DNA of 64,000 bases from assembly GCA_964019055.1 (NCBI GenBank), contig OZ025207.1, positions 3,085,001 through 3,149,000 on the forward strand, given 5' to 3'. The stretch's first letter is position 1. Every line of letters starts with the position of its first letter. Both the position numbers and the translations under genes were made by a program. This DNA is from Anthopleura xanthogrammica. Its lineage: Eukaryota; Cnidaria; Anthozoa; Actiniaria; Actiniidae. Positions 45,615-55,103 of this stretch are shown piece by piece. The notes beneath the pieces are model-generated. The model was not told where the DNA came from and did no database searches. It saw only the letters and a program-made list of their open reading frames with translations.

Positions 45615-48600
45615 TTGTTGTCGCTGATGCTGCTGCTGTTGTTGTTGCTGTTATTGTTGCTGTTGTTGTTGCTGTTGTTGCTGTTGTTGTTGCTGTTGTT
45701 GTTGCTGTTGTTGTTGTTGTTGTTGCTGTTGTTGTTGCTGTTGTTGCTGTTGTTGTTGTTGCTGTTGTTGCTGCTGTTGTTGCTGTTGTTGTTGCTGTTG
45801 TTGTTGCTGTTGTTGCTGTTGTTGTTGCTGTTGTTGTTGCTGTTGCTGTTGCTGTTGTTGCTGTTGTTGTTGCTGCTGTTGTTGTTATTGTTGCTGTTGT
45901 TGTTTGTATCTCTGACTTACCCTGTCTCATGCCAACACCCAGACATTTCGCAATGCTATCAAGACATTCAACGAACACCTCAAGATGGCTTCAGAAGAAC
46001 TAAAGATAAAAGAGGTAACGAAATGAATCATCATAGCTAAGTGGATCATTTGGGTAAACAATAAATATCCCACTATTTTTACAGCTATTTACGTGATTGA
46101 CTTGTGAGAATTAAAGCTGAACAGCTACTATTACTAGGACGTTATCTAAGATCATTCATGTCTACGAGAAGGAAAACTGTACGACTTTCAGCCAATGAGA
46201 GTGTGTTCAGTATTTTCTTCTGTTAGAAAGCAATAACTTGTCTAAGGGCGCGGAACTACGAGCAACAAAATCGTGCAACTTGAGCGCAAAATTGCTGCGT
46301 TGCAAGTTGAAGAGCGAATGTTGCTCGTATTACCACCCTGTGCAACAACAAAATTTTGTTGCGCGACTTTGTTGCAGAAGTAGAAGCGCTTTCTACTCTC
46401 GCAACAATGAAAATTTGTTGCGCGCAGGGTGATAATACGAGCAACATTCGCTCTGCAACTTGCAACATAACGCTGCGCGACAAGTTGCAAGATTTTGTTG
46501 CTCGTATTTCCACGCTTTAAGATACTAAGCATTTTTGTTTCCTCCAAAAGCAACAAACTGAAGAAGCAAGACAAGGAATGCAAAGGTATGAACAACTTAT
46601 CTATGATACCAGTAAATATTTTTTTCTGAATAACTGCACATTGGATAGCTTATTATCACACGTTAAAAATTAGTGGCAAAAGTTAAGAAAAGTATTCTGT
46701 ATTTCTACAAAAAGAGATGTATTGGCTACAATAGGTAAAACATGTTGGTTTAGCCTGGTTTTGACTTCTAAAAGACTCTCGTTATCATTACTAATTTCTT
46801 ACAGTTGCAAAGAAGAACTACTAACCGCAAAAAAAGAGTTAAATGAATTGAAAGAACGAGAAAAAAGGTAAACAAATTTATTTTTATTTTAAACATTTCG
46901 TAGCTCTAGCTTACTTGTGAACGTTGCAAGGCACGCGACGAATATTAAAACTTTTAAGATTTAAAACTCTCATTCAAAATAAATTATTTTTCTTTAAACG
47001 TATAGGAATGAAGAGGAACTAGCAACTACTAAAGATCTATTGCTAGAAACAGTAGAAGATGAAAAAAGGTTTGCTCAGATCGTAAATAAACCTCTTTACC
47101 TTGGGCGTAATGTTTTCCCATTTCAGACCACGCGTGTCATTCCCTAGAGTATCATTTCTTTGTTTAACAGTTGCACATGAGAAGATACATGAATATGAAT
47201 ACAACTCAAACAAATAATCTTATTCTCAAGACACGTGGTTTGAAGCTACAAGTTGCAGAGTAAATGTTGCTCATATTACCACCCTGCGCGCAACACATTT
47301 TCTTTGTTACAGAGAGTAGAAAGAGCTTCTACTTCTGCAACAAAGTCGCGCAACAAATATGTTGTTACTCGTGGGGTGGTAATACGAGCAACATTCACTC
47401 TGCAACTTGCAACGCAACAATGTTGCGCGACAAGTTACACGATTATTTTGCTCGTATTTCTGCGCCTTAAAGAACGCAAGAGCTGGAGACTCTGGAAACG
47501 TACTATCTATAGTTCATGGATCCAATTAAGTTATCATCATTTTTCGAATCATGATTCTTGTAGGACGAGAAAAATGGCGGAAGAAATGAAATCAGAAGTC
47601 AACGACGCTGAGGTAATAAGCTCAGTAATTTGAAAACCTTTTTTTGTTGTAATAAGGTGTATACTAACTATATATCGAAGCAAAGTTTACAACGTTGTTG
47701 TTAGGAATTCCGAATAGCAATAAATCTAAGATTCAAGATGCTCATGAGAAAAAAAACGCAAAACGGTCTTTTCAGAGCTAGTTCTCCTTATCACATCCTC
47801 ACAAATTCTAGTCTACCAGAATCCTTAACTTAAAACATCGAAAAATTCATCTATTGAATGTATATTGTTTACGGTTTTGTCTCTAGAAAAAAATTACAGA
47901 CTACGAAAGTAAGCTTGATGCAAAAGACAAGTAAGTATGTAGCTATACATTTGAAAACCCTTGAAAAAACTTTTATCGATATCCTGATAGTCAGGGCATG
48001 GCTAACTCACAGATCAAACCCTGAAACAACCTCTGGGCTGATCTAAGTCGGGGCACAGCTAACTCACAGATCAATCCCTGAAACAACCTCTGGGCTGATC
48101 TAAGTCAGGGCATGGCTAACTCACAGATCAAACCCTGAAACAACCTCTGGGCTGATCTAAGTCGGGGCATGGCTAACTCACAGATCAATCCCTGAAACAA
48201 CCTCTGGGCTGATCTAAGTCAGGGCATGGCTAACTCACAGATCAAACCCTGAAACAACCTCTGGGCTGATCTAAGTCAGGGCATGGCTAACTCACAGATT
48301 GAACCCTGAAACAACCTCTGGGCTGATCTAAGTCAGGGCACGGCTAACTCACAGATCCAACCCTGAAACAACCTCTGGGCTGATCTAAGTCAGGGCATGG
48401 CTAACTCACAGATCCAACCCTGAAACAACCTCTGGGCTGATCTAAGTCAGGGCATGGCTAACTCACAGATCCAACCCTGAAACAACCTCTGGGCTTATCT
48501 AAGTCAGGGCATGGCTATCAAATTGGAATTTAGGATGTTAGGTTTTGTGGAAGGAGGAAACCCTCGAATCAAGGCAGAGACCTAACAAACTCTACTCACA

Positions 48601-49780
48601 TCTGATGACGAGTTCAGGAGTCAAACCCAAAACCCCAGGGGTGGGAGGCGAGTGTACTACAACTACACCACCCTTGATAATTAACCATGTTATCTTATTC
48701 ATTCTACAGAAAGATTGAAGAATTAAACCAACAGATTGAAAACAACAAGAGTAAGCAACAGGTAAAGAGTTTTAACTGGTCAAACACAAAGCATTCAATC
48801 GATGCTTCAAGGTAGTTTCAAAGGATTATTCAAATTTGAACCTTGCAGCCTCGACTGAATGCTTTGTGTTTGTTCACTTCAGAGAGGGGCATACCTTTTG
48901 GTTGGATGGGATGGTGGGTGCTTGCTCATCACTATAAAAGACAATAAAGAACACATCAAAAAACGCACCATAACAAGATCAGGATTTTTCAAAACTAAAA
49001 AATAGCCCACTTTCGATATTCTCAAGTATTCCTAACATTTATTTATTTATTTATTATTTGTTTGTTTGTTTGTGTATTTATTTATTTAATTTTTATTTCT
49101 TTCTTTCTTTTCTTATAATTCTTAGATAGCAGTTTAAAATTTATTGCTCGCGCATAAGTATCACATGTACAAATAGTTAGCGCGCTAGTAACGTTTTCCA
49201 TTGTGACCCTGAAGATGGACAATTTGTCCGAAAGCTTGGTTGTCTTTTACAATTAAAACGTAGTTGAAACCATATACATCCAAAATGTCGATACCTATGT
49301 ACCAAGAAACGATTAATTTAGTATTCCTAACATATTCTTTTATTTCCCCGGAGCCTCGTCTTGAATTGCTTTGTGCGTGATCACTCAATCAGAATATCGA
49401 AAGTTGGTTATTTCTAATAGAAAAATGTGCGCATTATGCTACTCGATATTGTGCAATTATTTTGGTTGCATGCGCAATCACTGTATGCCTTTGCGCAATC
49501 ATCTTCTTCAATGTTGGTGCAAGCGCAACAAGATATCTCGAGATTTTGAAATAATTTTACAAATATTTCTTAAAACTCTGCACAAACAATGTACACTTCA
49601 GGCAGGAGGGTATGAGTCATTTTCAAACTCTTGTCTTCCTTAATTAGAAATCTTGTTATGCGCACGGAGATAATGTACTTTTTATACAGGAGCCGGTTGT
49701 ACGAAGCCTGGATAGCGCTATCCACCGGATAAATCCTTATCCAGCGGGCGGATAAAAAACATACAAATTCTACACGCTGG

Positions 49781-49878
<98 letters not shown>

Positions 49879-50892
49879 CAAAGCTAACAGACCAGACATC
49901 ATAGTCAAAAACTGATTAGAAAAACGATGTTTTCTAATCGATGTGTCAATCCCAGCGGAAAGAAATGTGCCCTTAAAACAGATAGAAAAACTCTCCAAAT
50001 ACAAAGATCTAGAAATAGAAATAAGAAAAATGTGGGGTATGGAAACAAAAACCATACCTATTGTTATCGGGGCACTTGGGTTGATACACAAAGGACTAGA
50101 GCAGTACGTCAATAAATTACAAGGAGACATTCCTATCGCAGAAATGCAGAAGATTGCCCTCCTAGGAACTGCTCACATCATCAGGAGAACTCTTATGATT
50201 AATTGATTTTTTTTTTTTAACTTTTTAATCCGCTTTCAATTTTTTTTTTTATAAATCAGTGAATACATTCTAGTTTTCCCAAGGTTCATGGATTGGACTC
50301 GGTAAGCTAAGAATTTTGTTAGCAAAACATTAAGCAAATTGGAAATAAATAATAATAATAATAATATTTAATACTTATTTTGCGCATTTTAACATTTGAA
50401 ATATGATCAAATGCGCATTACACTAGATAAAATACAATACACTATATATAAAAACTACTTAGAATTATATATACAAAATATGGTAGTACTAATATTATGA
50501 TATTTACATGCTATTAAGAATAGAATAAAATAAACATAGCTTTAACTTAAAAATAAGATAAACCAAAAAATAAATAACTAAATACTAGTAAAGAAAGTCG
50601 AATAAAAATAATAAACTAAGTTAAGTTGCTAACTCTTATCGGGTGGATAACTTTATCCAGGCTTCGTACGACCGGCTCTAGAGTGGAGAGGGAAGAAAGG
50701 AGTTGGATGGCAGGGGGAAAATTGCATTGTATCTCAATGTGTGTCTCTGTCTTCGTATAGGAATCTACCGCCACTCAAACAGAGCAAGTGTCCTATAAAG
50801 ATATCTATCTGCTGCCATGGAGCTGCCTAATATGGACGATACAGATGCTAGTGGATACAGCAGTTGTCTTACAACGGGTTATTCTTGATTAA
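45237..50892 (+). CDS. Ten-exon coiled-coil protein gene, about 202 residues
   Basis: Exons: 45237-45297, 45383-45420, 45943-46014, 46551-46585, 46805-46867, 47006-47068, 47564-47612, 47887-47930, 48710-48761, 50761-50892. Acceptors end in AG, donors are GT, all phases agree, and the sum is exactly 203 codons including TAA. The product starts MEEGKECDLDTDE, has a basic stretch (SKKRLISRVK), then an uninterrupted charged helix rich in E, K and Q (KEELLTAKKELNELKEREKR; KIEELNQQIENNKSKQQ), i.e. a coiled coil over about residues 40-160. The C-terminal 25 residues are hydrophobic (IYLLPWSCLIWTIQML, then VDTAVVLQRVILD), a possible tail anchor. AATAAA lies at 50990. The family is not recognised. Introns hold microsatellites, SINEs and MITEs. 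Confidence 0.62.
45515..45904 (+). repeat. (GTT/GCT)n triplet microsatellite in intron 2 of the coiled-coil gene
   Basis: 390 bp of TTG and CTG triplets. Poly-Leu, poly-Val and poly-Thr frames are artefacts. It ends about 40 bp before the exon 3 acceptor. Confidence 0.95.
46241..46518. mobile_element. GTTGC-rich palindromic MITE, complete copy
   Basis: Ends (GGGCGCGGAACTACGAGCAAC and its relative TTGCTCGTATTTCCACGC) are inverted; inner blocks GCGAATGTTGCTCGTATTACC and GTAATACGAGCAACATTCGC mirror each other. It lies in intron 3, ending about 30 bp before exon 4. Confidence 0.8.
46690..46800 (-). repeat. Single inverted copy of the 145-bp repeat found at 56170-56790
   Basis: On the minus strand it reads GTCTTTTAGAAGTCAAAACC, AGGCTAAACCAACATG, TTTTACCTATTGTAGCC and ATCTCTTTTTGTAGAAATAC, matching the tandem units in the beta-trefoil gene intron. 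Confidence 0.85.
47222..47469. mobile_element. GTTGC-rich palindromic MITE, second copy
   Basis: Collinear with 46241-46518 (GTAAATGTTGCTCATATTACC ... GGTAATACGAGCAACATTCAC ... TGCTCGTATTTCTGCGCC). It lies in intron 6. Confidence 0.8.
47994..48520 (-). repeat. 57-bp minisatellite derived from a SINE tail, about 9 copies
   Basis: Unit GGGCATGGCTAACTCACAGA ... TGGGCTGATCTAAGTCA, over 95% identical between copies. It joins directly to a minus-strand SINE. It lies in intron 8 of the coiled-coil gene. Confidence 0.95.
48521..48680 (-). mobile_element. tRNA-derived SINE copy, source of the adjacent minisatellite
   Basis: Read on the minus strand: tRNA-like head, GTGAGTAGAGTTTGTTAGG, GTTTCCTCCTTCCACAAAAC, CTAAATTCCAATTTGATA, then the first 57-bp unit. 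Confidence 0.75.
49195..49240 (+). mobile_element. Penelope-like hammerhead-type motif
   Basis: ACCCTGAAGATGGACAATTT followed by GTCCGAAAGC keeps the order core - stem-loop (GGACAA / TTGTCC) - GAAA seen at the other two sites, with CUGAAGA in place of CUGAUGA. Confidence 0.3.
49782..49880. repeat. (TAA)n microsatellite
   Basis: GATAATGATAATG then about 30 AAT repeats, abutting the LINE fragment. A second (AAT)n lies on the other side at 50346-50367. Confidence 0.95.
49885..50206 (+). mobile_element. 3' fragment of an RLE-type non-LTR element
   Basis: Reads RPDIIVKN, then a stop, then (next frame) a segment with KYKDLEIEIRKMW, TIPIVIGALG and KIALLGTAHIIRRTL. The same C-terminal block is seen in the 27-kb element (RPDIIV ... 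YQDLRIEIERL ... IPIVVGSLGA), so it is the same family, more severely truncated. Confidence 0.7.
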
Positions 50893-53640
50893 ATAATGTT
50901 GTTATAACAATCAATGTCAGCATGTTGATGCTAATAATAATTAAGTGACAATTGCATGTCATGTCGATATGTGGACAGTATAAAGTTTAAATAAACAATT
51001 TCTCTATGATATTCTAGAGTTAGCCATACCATACAAAGGAAGGGCAGAAAGAAACAGGATGGATGGATGGATGAATGGATGGATAGATGGATGGATGGAT
51101 AAATGGATGGATGGATAAATGGATGGATCGAAATTGAGTAGCATCAAAGCGACAAAAAAAACGATCCTTATTTGCATGAAGATATTGTGACTCTGGTGCA
51201 AGGGAAAGTCCTTTTTTATCCTTCCCCAGTGGACAAAAGCACATCTGGTAGTTAATAAGTTTGAGCGATATGTGAAACACCGAAGCATAAAATTATTTGA
51301 GAAAGTAACCCTGTCACTCTATGCTTTATGAATATTTCCACGTTTCCCCCCTTAGCATCCCATAATTTAAGATGGCCGCCGTGTTGGTAAAAAGTTCAAT
51401 TAAAAATCTTCGCTCCATGAGGAAAACACATGAAAAGAAAAAACATTTTTTACAACCATCACTCCCCGTCGGGGCTCTTCCGTGAGGTTCACTCCAAACA
51501 CATTACCACTACATTCTATATTTACAACATACAACACTCAACTCACATGTTGATTTTTATGGAGGGAGGAAAACCAGAGAACCTGGAGAAAAACCCTCGT
51601 GGCAAGGGAGAGAACAACACATCAAGCAAACTCAACTCACATGACTCGAACCCGGACCACAGCGGTTAGAGGCGAGCGGTAAACCACTACGCCATCCATG
51701 CCACCCATAACATGGTACAATTACTGGCTTTTCCTAAAGAATTTTTCTCTATATTCAGTTCAAGGAACACCGACTATGAAAAATATGTTATTGAGAACAC
51801 AACCTCCTGCAGAGGGAGAAGCAGGCTGCCGCACTAAATGCCACCATGAACGGAGAGCATTATTGGGGCGGTTTTTGTCTGTATTCTAAGCTACGGAGAC
51901 ATTCAACATGGGAGGTATTAAAGCACAAAACTCCTTGTCAAGATTTTTAAATGTTGGAATCTTACTTTGAAAATCTGTATTTTCTTTAAATAATTTCATG
52001 GCTTTGTTTTACTACAAAAACAATTACAAATTATTGATTTTTAGGGATCGTTTTTGGGTGTTAAAATATAGGTTTTTAGGAAGTGAGAATTGTCAGGAAA
52101 AATGTGGTTCGTGGTCACCGACTTGCGTTTAATTTTGACATTAAAAAAAAGAATTTTATAAAAATGAACATTTTCAAAAAGAAATTTTGGGAACATTCCT
52201 TCTGTCTTGATAAGAGAAAGACTGGTTATGCCGTTTATAATTTTAAAATATCTTAGAAATCTACAGCACAGAACTTGCATTCAGTTGCTTATGCCCATAC
52301 CTCAGTTTAGCGGAAGTAAATCCGCACGCGATCTACGTGAATACTTCCGGTAAACAACCGGAAACTGAGTCAACTTCCTGTTTATCGCAAGCAATGCTAT
52401 TTCAAGGTTTAACTCCCGTTAACGATGCAATAAACTTGATATTTTATCTTCTACGTGCTCAAAAAGAGCGTTAAGACTTAGGATCATATCTTTTGTGATT
52501 TTTTTCTGAGACAGTCGCCCTCAAATTTACGTCACGGAAACGTTTTTGATAGTGACCATTTGACCGACCGCCCCTCGAAATATCCGTGTAACTTCCAGCC
52601 CATTTCATCTGGGGTCATTAAGGAATTAAATTACCAAAGGATTGAAGAAACTTCCGATTCTAACAGAAGCAGGAAGAAAGAAAGCGGTACTTGATCTCAA
52701 AATCCTATGTCTATGGCTCTCAAGAGAAAATATTTTAGTATCACTTCTTGTTAACAGAAAACACGAAAAACAAAAATGATAGAAAATGAAAACAAGAAAA
52801 ATGAGTAAAAAATTTTCAGGAAAAAGTCGCTTTTTTTCTTTTCTTTTCTTTTTCGCTCCAATAGCTTTACTTTTACTTAAGTTTTAAATATAAAAATATT
52901 GGATTCAAAAACTGAACGAGAAATTCCAGGCTTTGTAATCTTAAGTAAGTTAGTTTTGCAAACTTTACAAGAATAAAATCTCATGGTTTCTCGAGGTAAA
53001 TATGCCTTCAACAGCAACGAATAAACGACATAATTGATGGCAAATACACATTTTTATGTTAACCATTTTTAGACTGAGCGAAAAAAAAGTTCTCAAACCA
53101 ATTTACTCGTTCTTAATTGAAAAAAGGACAGAAATACTGATTACAAATTAATGGAAACATGGAAATATCCCAAATTATGATTTAATACACTAACAATATT
53201 GGAAGCTTTCGAGCTGTTTTTCAAACATAATGTAAGTAGCATTAAAGTTTTTGAGAAAGTTAAATGTTTGAGATCCGAATTTAAGGTAAAAATTTAACCA
53301 TCAGAGGAGTTTTTTACTAATGATTTGCAGAAAGATGACGTTTTATCACCCATACTAAATATTTCTTTGCAATCAAAAGGTTAATGGAATAAGAATATCG
53401 ATTATGAAGGTATAAACGTGATGCATTCCAGAGCTTAGAGCAAGCCACCCCCTCTGAAATTAGGACAAAACTGGTGGACTTTTTTTGGAAACAAATAACT
53501 GGATTCGTGACTAAAGGGATGGATTTTAGGAAATTGAAAATATAAATCAATTAGGAAGATGTGATCGAAATCTGACAGGCGTTTTGAGTCAACTATAAGA
53601 AATAAAATACATGAGAATTAACAGTGGATTCCACAGTGGC
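50893..53640. other. Intergenic; no supported gene
   Basis: Holds a short (GGAT)n array at 51058-51126, a SINE (51555-51712) and AT-rich DNA. An ATG in good context at 51372 opens only 37 codons and is not called. Confidence 0.4.
51555..51712 (-). mobile_element. tRNA-derived SINE copy
   Basis: Minus-strand head GGCATGGATGGCGTAGTGG with body GAGTTGAGTTTGCTTGATG and GGTTTTCCTCCCTCCATAAA. Confidence 0.75.
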
Positions 53641-53850
53641 GCTCTTCTTTCACTGCATTCCAATTGGAATTTAGAAGTTGATTTTTGCGGAGGGAGGAAA
53701 ACCGGAGAACCAAGAAAAACCCTCGAAGCACAGGAGAGAACCAACAAGCAACTCTACTCACATACGACACCGAGCCCGGCGAGGATCGAACCCGGGTCGA
53801 ATTGGTGAGAGGCGAGCACTCTCACCGCTACGCAACCCATACTTCCCAAC
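53640..53850 (-). mobile_element. tRNA-derived SINE copy, well preserved
   Basis: Minus-strand A-box-like GCGTAGCGGTGAGAGTGC and B-box GGGTTCGATCC, then GTGAGTAGAGTTGCTTGTTG, the CCTCCCTCCGCAAAAATC block and a 3' end AATTCCAATTGGAATGC. Confidence 0.85.
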
Positions 53851-53877
53851 TATTAAGCCAACTAATTCTTAATGGAT

Positions 53878-54092
53878 CATCCATCCATCCATCCATCCAT
53901 CCATCCATCCATCCATCCACCCACCCACCCACCCACCCACCCACCCACCCATCCATCCATCCATCCATCCACCCATCCATCCATCCATCCATCCATCCAT
54001 CCATCCATCCATCCATCCATCCATCCATCCATCCATCCATCCATCCATCCATTCATCCATCCATCCACCATCCAACCATCCATCCATCCATC
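53878..54092. repeat. (CATC)n / (CACC)n tetranucleotide array
   Basis: About 50 CATC units with a CACC block. It is flanked by SINEs in opposite orientation. Confidence 0.97.
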
Positions 54093-54138
54093 CCATTTAA
54101 TCATCCATTCTTCAAAAATGTTGAAACAACATTCAAAT

Positions 54139-54325
54139 GGGAAGCACGGGTGGCGTAGCGGTGAGAGTCCTCACCTGTCACCAGTGCCGGACCCATGTGA
54201 GTAGAGTTGTTTGTCGGTTCTCTCCTGTGCTTCGAGGGCTTTTCTCCAGGTTCTCCAGTTTTCCTCCCTCCACAAAAATCATCTTCTTAATTCCAATTGG
54301 TATTTCAGTTGATGAAGCGCCACTC
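54139..54325 (+). mobile_element. tRNA-derived SINE copy
   Basis: GGAAGCACGGGTGGCGTAGC head, GTGAGTAGAGTTGTTTGTCG, GTTTTCCTCCCTCCACAAAA; ends in AATTCCAATTGGTATTTCAG. Confidence 0.8.
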
Positions 54326-54645
54326 TGAGATAGCACTGCTAAATCCTATTAAATAGTTAAATCATTTAACGATCAACTGATGTATACCAAATAAACCAGA
54401 ATATTGCAAAACCGGAATATTGCATAACGTTATGGAATGAGTTAATGATCTTCTTACAAGTAAAACCCCTCACGGGATCTCTTCCGTGCCGGGACCTCCT
54501 ATATAAATACCTATGATGCACAAAATACTATTTGTTGATTTTTTCCTGGGGAAAAAAACCTGAGAAAATCGTTGTGAACCTTTGAAATATTTATAAATAT
54601 CTTGAAATAACTTGCTTTATTTTTTAGTCTATGATTATAGACCCC

Positions 54646-54707
54646 TTTCATGTGACGTCAAAGCAGCTCAATTTGAGCTTCATTCCGACGTGCTGCAAGG
54701 GGTCTAT
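54646..54707. mobile_element. Minimal MITE family A copy (internal deletion)
   Basis: 62 bp: TATAGACCCCTTTCATGTGA ... GACGTGCTGCAAGGGGTCTAT. Only the terminal blocks remain. Confidence 0.75.
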
Positions 54708-55103
54708 TGCACCTCAAAAGCTCTGGAATTTGGTCGGTTTGGGTGGCAGATAATTGCGCAATACTGCGCAAAATGTTAGACAAGTGCGACTTTATTCATT
54801 AGAACGAAAACACGCTGGCTCATGTGTGTGGTACAACAGTATTGATCGGAAGAATAGCAAATTCTTCGCATCCTGAAAGGATTCCGAAATCGTTTGAAGT
54901 TTCAGTTCCCTTTTCAATTAGTTGTGGGCGAACAAACCACAACGTGTTGTGAGTTGGCAAACAGCTTCCTCTACGAATTTCCGACCCATTTTACAAAAAT
55001 ATATTTAAGTAAGTTTTCAGGAGTTTGAAAATGTTAAGAAAAAGAACTCCAGTGAAGCAAGCGAACCAGAAGAAAAAAGTAAAGTAAAGAAGAAAGTACA
55101 AAG

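Larger units (their letters stand above)
49690..50678. mobile_element. TIR element (GAGCCGGTYGTACGAAGCCTGGATA ends) with a nested LINE fragment
   Basis: Left GAGCCGGTTGTACGAAGCCT and right AGGCTTCGTACGACCGGCTC are inverted copies. The interior contains (TAA)n and the non-LTR fragment at 49885-50206. It lies in intron 9 of the coiled-coil gene. Confidence 0.7.

Noticed and set aside
45427..46040. Poly-Leu, poly-Val and poly-Thr frames
   Set aside because: Translations of the (GTT/GCT)n repeat. Only the short exon at 45943-46014 is kept, in a different context.
51372..51485. ATG in strong context opening 37 codons
   Set aside because: Too short, no splice donor in frame, and the AAGATGGCCGCCGTGTTGG start also occurs as a MITE end.
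53650..53850. Possible functional tRNA gene because of clear A- and B-box-like motifs
   Set aside because: The head does not fold into a full cloverleaf by eye and continues into the SINE body found in several other copies.
53685..54204. IHPS-type and MDGW-type repeat frames, also at 62798-63129
   Set aside because: Tetranucleotide repeats read in frame; not proteins.
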